From positions 1 to 51,620 of the forward strand of contig JAAYTY010000144.1 in NCBI GenBank assembly GCA_012523605.1: a stretch of DNA of 51,620 bases. The letters are read 5' to 3'. Shown one piece after another: positions 45,962 through 51,620 of the stretch; position 1 is the first letter of the stretch; each line of letters opens with the position of its first letter. Position numbers and translations under genes: made by a program. This DNA comes from Candidatus Fermentibacterota bacterium. Lineage in GTDB: Bacteria; Fermentibacterota; Fermentibacteria; Fermentibacterales; Fermentibacteraceae. The notes below the pieces were generated by a model. That model was not told the origin of the DNA and ran no database searches. It saw nothing but the letters and a program-made list of their open reading frames with translations.

Positions 45962-48661
45962 GTGCTGAGTAGGGCTACAGTGCTCTCTCTCGCCCTGGTC
46001 CTGCTGGTCGCGTTCGGCGCGATGGCCGGCACCACGGGCAAGATCGCAGGTCGGGTCACCGACCGGAACGGTCAGCCCCTGGTCGGCGCCGCGGTGCTCA
46101 TAGTGGGCACCCCCTACGGCGCCATGACCGACGCCAACGGCGAGTACTTCATCATCAACCTCGAGCCCGGCGAGTACACGCTGAGGGCGCAGATGGTGGG
46201 AATGTCCATGAAGGAGGCTCAGGGCGTGGAGGTCCTCGTGGACATGACCACGCGCATGGACTTCACACTCGACCCCGAGGCCGTGGGCAACACGGTTTTC
46301 GTGGTCACGGGCGACAGGGCGATGATCCTCCGCGACCTCACGCAGTCCGTCCACGTCGTCAGCCGTGACGAGATCAAGACCATGCCGGTGGCCGGCATCC
46401 AGGACGTCGTCAACCGCCAGGCCGGCTCCGTGGACCGCGGCGGGCTCCACATGCGCGGCGGCAGAACCGGCGAGGTGGTCTATCTCGTCGACGGCGTCGC
46501 CCAGGTGGATCCAACCAGCAACGTGTTCAACAGCGACATCCCCATGTCCGCGGTGGCCGAGACGTCGGTCATCTCCGGCGGCTTCGGCGCGGAGTACGGC
46601 AACGCCCAGTCCGGAGTCGTGAACATCGTCACCCGCGAGGGCGGAAACGAGTACACCGGCTCCGCAGAGTTCAGTGGAAACGACTGGCAGGCCCTGGGTC
46701 TGGCCGACGGCTGGACATTCGTCACCGACTGGGACGACGCCGGCCCGTTCTCCGAGGCCAGGCTCAACGGCGAGGCCTCCATCGGCGGCCCCGAGCCCCT
46801 CACGAGCTTCCTTCTGCCCGCCATCGGCATCGACATCCCCGGCGACATGCGCCTCTTCGCCTCCGGCGAATGGCTCGAGACCGGCGGCGGCGAGGATGGG
46901 CGCTACGAGTATCAGTTCAACAACTGGCGCACCCAGTGGAGCACCAACGTCAAGCTGACCTACCGCCCCAACAACAGGACGAAGATCAACCTCACCTCCT
47001 ACATCCTCGACAGGGTGGCGGGCTTCGGCATCTGGGAGTACTACCGCTGCGAGGAGCCGTACGTAGATCCGGCGACCGGCGACACCATGCCCGGCACCGA
47101 CGTCCGCTACATCCTCCCCACGAGGTTCTGGCTCAACACCAGCAACGGCATCGGCCTCACCCAGACCCTCAGCGACGCGACCTTCATGGAGTTCAAGGTC
47201 AACCAGTACATGGCCCGCTTCCGCTACAAGATCCGCGACCCGGAAGGCGGCTGGCTGGGCGAGGACTGGGACGAGGACGACTGGCTGGCATACCAGCCCT
47301 CCCGCGTGAACGACGAGGAGGGATATCCGCGCTCCGGCGCCAGCCGCTACGCCTGGAACGACACCCGCAGCACCATCTCCACGGCGAGGATAGACGTCAC
47401 GAGCCAGATCTCGCAGGAGCACCAGCTCAAGGCCGGCGTCGAGGGCCAGTACTACGACGTGTTCGACTACAGCGTGGACACCGCCTCCGGAGGCAACATC
47501 TACCTCAACAGGTATCACGCCTTCCCGAACAGCGGCTCCGCGTACATCCAGGACAAGATGGAGTACAGGGGCATGATCGTGAACGCGGGTCTCAGGTTCG
47601 ACTACTTCGACGCCAACTTCGACAACTACCCGGCCGATCCGTCGAACCCGGTGACCCCGGGCACGACGCCCGACGACCCCGACCACATAGTCAACCCGAT
47701 CTCCGTTCCGATCAAGTACCACCTCAGCCCGCGCGTGGGCTTCTCCCACCCCATCACCGAGCGTGACGTCCTCCACTTCACCTACGGCCACTACTTCCAG
47801 ATGCCGATGTTCGACAGGCTCTACTACGGATCTTCGTACGACCTGTCCGGCGCCTTCCCGCTGATCGGCAACGTGGACCTCGAGCCCGAGGAGACCATCT
47901 CCTACGAGGTGGGAGTGAAGCACCAGTTCGACGACGTGACCCTCATGGACGTGACGGGCTTCTACAAGGACATCACGGGCCTGATCGACACCGAGCGCAA
48001 CTTCTATTCGGCCGTTGACTTCTACGATCACTACATCAACGGCGACTACGGCAGCGTGCGCGGCGCCGAGCTCTCGATCATGAGGCGCCAGAGCGGCTTC
48101 TGGTCGTTCAGCGGCAACTACAGCTACCAGGTCGCCAAGGGCAAGTCGTCGGGCGCCACCCAGAACTACAGCTACCTATGGTCAGGCTGGGTCATCCCGA
48201 AGCGCGAGTCCTACCTCGACTGGGATCAGAGGCACACCGCCAACGTGAATGTGGACTTCCGCATTCCCAGGGGCGAGGGTCCGAGGCTCGGCGCATTCCC
48301 GATCCTCGAGGGCTTCGGCGTTTCCACCCAGTGGAGCTGGGGCTCGGGCTTCCCGTACACGCAGGACAACCAGGGTACCGCCTCCCCCGAGATCAACGGA
48401 AGGCGCATGCCCTGGACTATGAATACGGACATGAAGATCAACCGCACGATATGGGCGGGCCCGCTGACCTTCGACGTGTACTGCTGGATCATGAACGTCT
48501 TCAACCGGCAGAACATCAGCAGCATCGCCGATATCGCCTGGTATGACGCCGATCAGGACGGCGACGGCGAGCCCGACCACGATCCCGAGGGCTCGACCCA
48601 CAATCCGTACGTGTATTCGCGTCCGCGCATGATCCGCTTCGGCATGAGCGTGGAGTGGTAG
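45962..48661 (+). CDS. TonB-dependent receptor with N-terminal carboxypeptidase-like regulatory domain
   Basis: GKIAGRVTDRNGQPLVGAAVLIVGTPYGAMTDANGEYFIINLEPGEYTL, plug MRGGRTGEVVYLVDGV...GGFGAEYGNAQSGVVNIVTREGG, C-terminal MIRFGMSVEW. GTG start with upstream GGAG. Confidence 0.93.
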   Translation: MLSRATVLSLALVLLVAFGAMAGTTGKIAGRVTDRNGQPLVGAAVLIVGTPYGAMTDANGEYFIINLEPGEYTLRAQMVGMSMKEAQGVEVLVDMTTRMDFTLDPEAVGNTVFVVTGDRAMILRDLTQSVHVVSRDEIKTMPVAGIQDVVNRQAGSVDRGGLHMRGGRTGEVVYLVDGVAQVDPTSNVFNSDIPMSAVAETSVISGGFGAEYGNAQSGVVNIVTREGGNEYTGSAEFSGNDWQALGLADGWTFVTDWDDAGPFSEARLNGEASIGGPEPLTSFLLPAIGIDIPGDMRLFASGEWLETGGGEDGRYEYQFNNWRTQWSTNVKLTYRPNNRTKINLTSYILDRVAGFGIWEYYRCEEPYVDPATGDTMPGTDVRYILPTRFWLNTSNGIGLTQTLSDATFMEFKVNQYMARFRYKIRDPEGGWLGEDWDEDDWLAYQPSRVNDEEGYPRSGASRYAWNDTRSTISTARIDVTSQISQEHQLKAGVEGQYYDVFDYSVDTASGGNIYLNRYHAFPNSGSAYIQDKMEYRGMIVNAGLRFDYFDANFDNYPADPSNPVTPGTTPDDPDHIVNPISVPIKYHLSPRVGFSHPITERDVLHFTYGHYFQMPMFDRLYYGSSYDLSGAFPLIGNVDLEPEETISYEVGVKHQFDDVTLMDVTGFYKDITGLIDTERNFYSAVDFYDHYINGDYGSVRGAELSIMRRQSGFWSFSGNYSYQVAKGKSSGATQNYSYLWSGWVIPKRESYLDWDQRHTANVNVDFRIPRGEGPRLGAFPILEGFGVSTQWSWGSGFPYTQDNQGTASPEINGRRMPWTMNTDMKINRTIWAGPLTFDVYCWIMNVFNRQNISSIADIAWYDADQDGDGEPDHDPEGSTHNPYVYSRPRMIRFGMSVEW

Positions 48662-48688
48662 AAGGCGCAGGCTGAACAAACGAAGGCG

Positions 48689-48715
48689 GGCGGTTCCCCT
48701 TCCGGGGGGACCGCC
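48689..48715 (+). other. Intercistronic hairpin between the TBDT and exbB
   Basis: GGCGGTTCCCC / GGGGGACCGCC with one G-T wobble; no T-tract. Confidence 0.45.
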
Positions 48716-48748
48716 TCCCGACAGCGACCGACAAGGAGAAGTCCTTAG

Positions 48749-49582
48749 ATGCGTAACATCCTGATTGCAGTCCTGTTCATGGCTGCGCTCTCCTGGGGGC
48801 AGGCCGGCGGGACACCAGCGGCCGCGACGCCTGACTCGACTGCCGTACAGCCCGAAGACACCACCGCACAGGTGACCGAACCCGTCGCTCCTCCGGTGGA
48901 AGACGCCGCCACCCCTCCCGAAGGTCAGGACATCGAGCGCCCGCAGAGCGCCCGCATGGATATCAAGGACCTGTTCATAGCGGGCGGGATCTTCATGTGG
49001 CCGCTGCTCCTCTCCGCGATCCTCGGCGTGGCCTTCTCGGTGGAGCGCTTCATCACCCTCGGGAAGTGCAAGATCAACCAGGGTCTCTTCCTCGAACAGC
49101 TCGGGGGCTACATCCGCAAGGGCGACGCCCGCGGAGCCGAGGACCTCTGCGACCGCACGCGCGGCCCGGTGGCCTCCATCATGCGCGCCGGCCTCCTGCG
49201 CCGTGACAAGGGCCTCGACGCCGTCGAGAAGGGCATAGAGACCGCGGCCAGCGTCGAGGTGAACTTCCTCGAGCGGGGCCTCATCGTGCTCGCCTCGGTA
49301 GTCGTCATCGCCCCCATGCTGGGCTTCCTCGGAACGGTTTCGGGCATGATCAACGCCTTCGGCGCGATAGCCGCCGCAAAGAACGTCGAGGCCAGCCTTG
49401 TCGCGAGCGGCATACAGGAGGCGCTGATCACCACGGCCACCGGCCTGATGATCGCCATCCCGATCCAGATGTGCTACAACTGGTTCCTAGCTCAGATCGG
49501 CCGTTACGTGGTCGAGATGGAGGAAGCCAGCGGCTTCCTGGTGGACACCCTGACCGACATGGAGCAGCTCAAGAAGCTGTAA
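48749..49582 (+). CDS. exbB: ExbB/TolQ/MotA-type proton channel with periplasmic N-terminal extension
   Basis: GGIFMWPLLLSAILGVAFSVERFI, VVVIAPMLGFLGTVSGMINAFGAIAA, ALITTATGLMIAIPIQMCYNWF. Confidence 0.92.
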   Translation: MRNILIAVLFMAALSWGQAGGTPAAATPDSTAVQPEDTTAQVTEPVAPPVEDAATPPEGQDIERPQSARMDIKDLFIAGGIFMWPLLLSAILGVAFSVERFITLGKCKINQGLFLEQLGGYIRKGDARGAEDLCDRTRGPVASIMRAGLLRRDKGLDAVEKGIETAASVEVNFLERGLIVLASVVVIAPMLGFLGTVSGMINAFGAIAAAKNVEASLVASGIQEALITTATGLMIAIPIQMCYNWFLAQIGRYVVEMEEASGFLVDTLTDMEQLKKL

Positions 49583-49591
49583 GGAGTTCGC

Positions 49592-50341
49592 ATGCGGCTG
49601 ATAAAGAAATCTAGCCCGAACGCGGATATTCCTGAGGCTTCAATGGCCGACATCGGGTTCCTCCTGATGATCTTCTTCCTCGTCACGACCACGTTCGAGG
49701 TCCAGAAGGGCATCTCCTACAGGCTTCCCAAGAAGCCCGACGAGCAGACGCAGGAGGTGGTCGTCGACGAGACCAACCGTCTCATGATGACCATCAAGCA
49801 GTGGGGGATGAACGAATACGTGGCCCTGATCGACCAGGCTCCTCCAGGAGGGCCCCTGCAGAGGGCCCGCGCGGGCGAGGACGTCAGCCTGGAGGACTCG
49901 GCCCTGGTGTCGGGCATCCGCGCGCTCGCATCCGAGCGCGCCGAAACGCTCGCGGCGGCGCGCAGCAGGCTGCTCACGAACCTGCTGATCGCGAAGGACC
50001 TCTCGGCCGGTTCCTACACCAGCCTCGAAGTGGCCATTCAGGGAGAGAACCTTGTTCCGCAGGTGCGCCCGGGGATCATGAGGTCGCACCTCGGATCGAG
50101 CATCGTCGTCGACGACGACCCCTTGTTCGGGCAGGTCGCCTTCGGCGACACTCTCGTGCTCTCCGACGCCGTGCAGGGCGAGATAGCGAGCGTGGTGAGG
50201 GAGAGCGAACTGGTCGTGATCCTGAAGTTCTTCCCCGACTGCGATTACGACGGCATGGTGCAGGCCCTGGACATGCTGCGCCGGAACGGCGTCAGCCGCA
50301 CGGGCATCACGATCCAGGAGAGGACGGGTGGCACGGTATGA
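49592..50341 (+). CDS. exbD: ExbD/TolR-family protein (long form)
   Basis: PEASMADIGFLLMIFFLVTTTFEVQKGISYRLPK, with the TM Asp conserved; long insert before the C-terminal domain. Confidence 0.88.
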   Translation: MRLIKKSSPNADIPEASMADIGFLLMIFFLVTTTFEVQKGISYRLPKKPDEQTQEVVVDETNRLMMTIKQWGMNEYVALIDQAPPGGPLQRARAGEDVSLEDSALVSGIRALASERAETLAAARSRLLTNLLIAKDLSAGSYTSLEVAIQGENLVPQVRPGIMRSHLGSSIVVDDDPLFGQVAFGDTLVLSDAVQGEIASVVRESELVVILKFFPDCDYDGMVQALDMLRRNGVSRTGITIQERTGGTV

Positions 50342-50796
50342 GGATAAAGCGCGCATCGAGGTCACCCGCCAAGATCCCCACCGCCTCCACGGCGGATCTG
50401 GTGTTCATCCTGCTGACGTTCTTCATGAGCACCACCCTGTTCCGCGAGGAGGGGGGGCTGAGCATCCGGTTCCCGCAGGCGCATCCCGAAGTCATGACCG
50501 AACTCGGGAGGCAGGCGCTGTCCATCAACGTGTGGGTGAAGCAGCTCGAGCCGGGCAACGACCAGAGCGACATCGTGGCGCGCATCGGCGACTTCGACAT
50601 GCCCGTCCGTGACGTCCCGGTTCAGCTCAGGGCCCTTAGCGAGCGCCTGTGGACGGAGCAGAACAAGAGCGTTGACGTGATCATCTTCAACATAGACCAG
50701 CGCGTCCCGATGCGGGCGATGGTCGAACTGTTCAACTCCCTCCGGTACGAGGAGCTGTACAGCGTCATGTTCAACGCCGAGGAAGTCCCATACTAG
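50338..50796 (+). CDS. exbD: Second ExbD/TolR-family protein
   Basis: PTASTADLVFILLTFFMSTTLFREEGGLSIRFP; VDVIIFNIDQRVPMRAMVELFNSLR. Confidence 0.88.
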   Translation: MRIKRASRSPAKIPTASTADLVFILLTFFMSTTLFREEGGLSIRFPQAHPEVMTELGRQALSINVWVKQLEPGNDQSDIVARIGDFDMPVRDVPVQLRALSERLWTEQNKSVDVIIFNIDQRVPMRAMVELFNSLRYEELYSVMFNAEEVPY

Positions 50797-50806
50797 GGAG
50801 GACGCT

Positions 50807-51481
50807 GTGAGCACGCGTGCGAACGCATACAGCGAGTTCAAGGAGAAGGCCTCCCTGATGTACGACTGGGGGACGGTCATGGCGCTCGCAGCCGCCATCC
50901 TGATCTTCGAACTGGTCCCCCCCACGGAGATGGGAAGCATATCCACTCGCACCACCGACTCCGAGATGGAGGCCGTGGAGGCCGACCTCGCCTTCGACGA
51001 CACGGTCCAGGAGCAGGAGGAGGAGGTCCAGCAGGAGCAGGAGGAGATGCAGCAGGCCGCCGAGGAGCTGATCGAGCAGCTCCAGACGGACGTGACCCTG
51101 TCGCTGGGCGACTCGACGGGTCTCGCGACCGTCACGACCGTCCAGCAGACTGCCGAGAACGTCGGCGATGGCGGCGAGGAGATGGGCCCCCCCAGGTTCA
51201 TGCCCGTGGAGGTCTTCCCCAACTGCACGTTCCGTCCCCAGCCTGCCTACCCGGAGATGGCGCGGATGGCGGGCGTGGAGGGAACCGTCACGCTGTGGGT
51301 GTTCGTGAAGACCGACGGCACGGTGGGGGATGTTCAGCTCTACAACTCGAGCGGAGCGAGCGCCCTGGACGAAGCGGCCCTCGAGGCCGCCTGGCGCACG
51401 AGATGGACCCCCGCCCAGAACAGCGGGATTCCCGTCGGAGTGTGGACGACCGTGCAGTACGTCTTCACGCTGAACAACTAG
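50807..51481 (+). CDS. tonB: TonB-family energy transducer
   Basis: N-terminal TM, E/Q-rich coil, C-terminal QPAYPEMARMAGVEGTVTLWVFVKTDGTVGDVQLYNSSGASALDEAALEAAWRTRWTPAQNSGIPVGVWTTVQYVFTL. Confidence 0.92.
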   Translation: MSTRANAYSEFKEKASLMYDWGTVMALAAAILIFELVPPTEMGSISTRTTDSEMEAVEADLAFDDTVQEQEEEVQQEQEEMQQAAEELIEQLQTDVTLSLGDSTGLATVTTVQQTAENVGDGGEEMGPPRFMPVEVFPNCTFRPQPAYPEMARMAGVEGTVTLWVFVKTDGTVGDVQLYNSSGASALDEAALEAAWRTRWTPAQNSGIPVGVWTTVQYVFTLNN

Positions 51482-51600
51482 GCCATGACAGTGTCCGGAC
51501 ATGCGATAGAGGGTAGTGCCAGTGACTCGATCCGGGGGGGCGCGGCCGTCCGCCCCGTCCGCCCGGGCCAGAAGTGGACGAATTGGAGGTGAAGGAGGGT

Positions 51601-51620
51601 ATGAGGAACTCCAGTCACGG
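51601..51620 (+). CDS. Possible start of a further CDS (truncated)
   Basis: ATG preceded by GGAGGTGAAGGAGGGT; only six codons (MRNSSH) visible. Confidence 0.3.

Noticed and set aside
45707-48031. 774-aa minus-strand ORF antisense to the TonB-dependent receptor
   Set aside because: Long stop-free antisense frames are expected in GC-rich genes; the Val/Glu/His-rich translation has no domain and the + strand receptor is unambiguous.
51526-51556. GC-rich hairpin GGGGCG...CGCCCC after tonB as an intrinsic terminator
   Set aside because: No T-tract follows and simple GC-rich complementarity is frequent at this base composition.

Overview
GC-rich, gene-dense bacterial chromosome segment with no rRNA, tRNA, CRISPR array or mobile element that I can recognise. 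It encodes about 50 CDSs, mostly on the + strand, plus one four-gene minus-strand operon (26940-31556) and one minus-strand orphan (33494-34024). Recognisable modules: purA tail / TatD-radical SAM fusion / rsmA; surface-polysaccharide-type genes (PHP phosphatase, rfbD, gmhA, UPF0104 protein); a long operon (9173-19496) of lipoprotein/outer-membrane proteins with a ComEA-like HHH beta-barrel and a UshA-type nucleotidase; a cyclic-2,3-DPG-synthetase-like GTPase with a 2-oxoacid:ferredoxin oxidoreductase; a DtxR-FeoA regulator with feoB and a perfect 14-bp operator; a B12-binding radical SAM operon; pckA; gcvT-H-PA-PB; an orphan MutL/GlmL-like ATPase followed by uncharacterised membrane proteins (DUF6754 cluster); and a TonB-dependent receptor with ExbB, two ExbDs and TonB. 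The best candidate for an undescribed system is the MutL-like/DUF6754 membrane cluster (38424-45726). Second is the OB-fold/HHH-barrel/nucleotidase envelope operon. Several leaders also have a promoter-like element followed by a perfect stem-loop at the predicted +1. The combination of Gram-negative envelope genes, PorV-like and FlgD-like proteins suggests an uncultured FCB-like lineage, but that is inference only.
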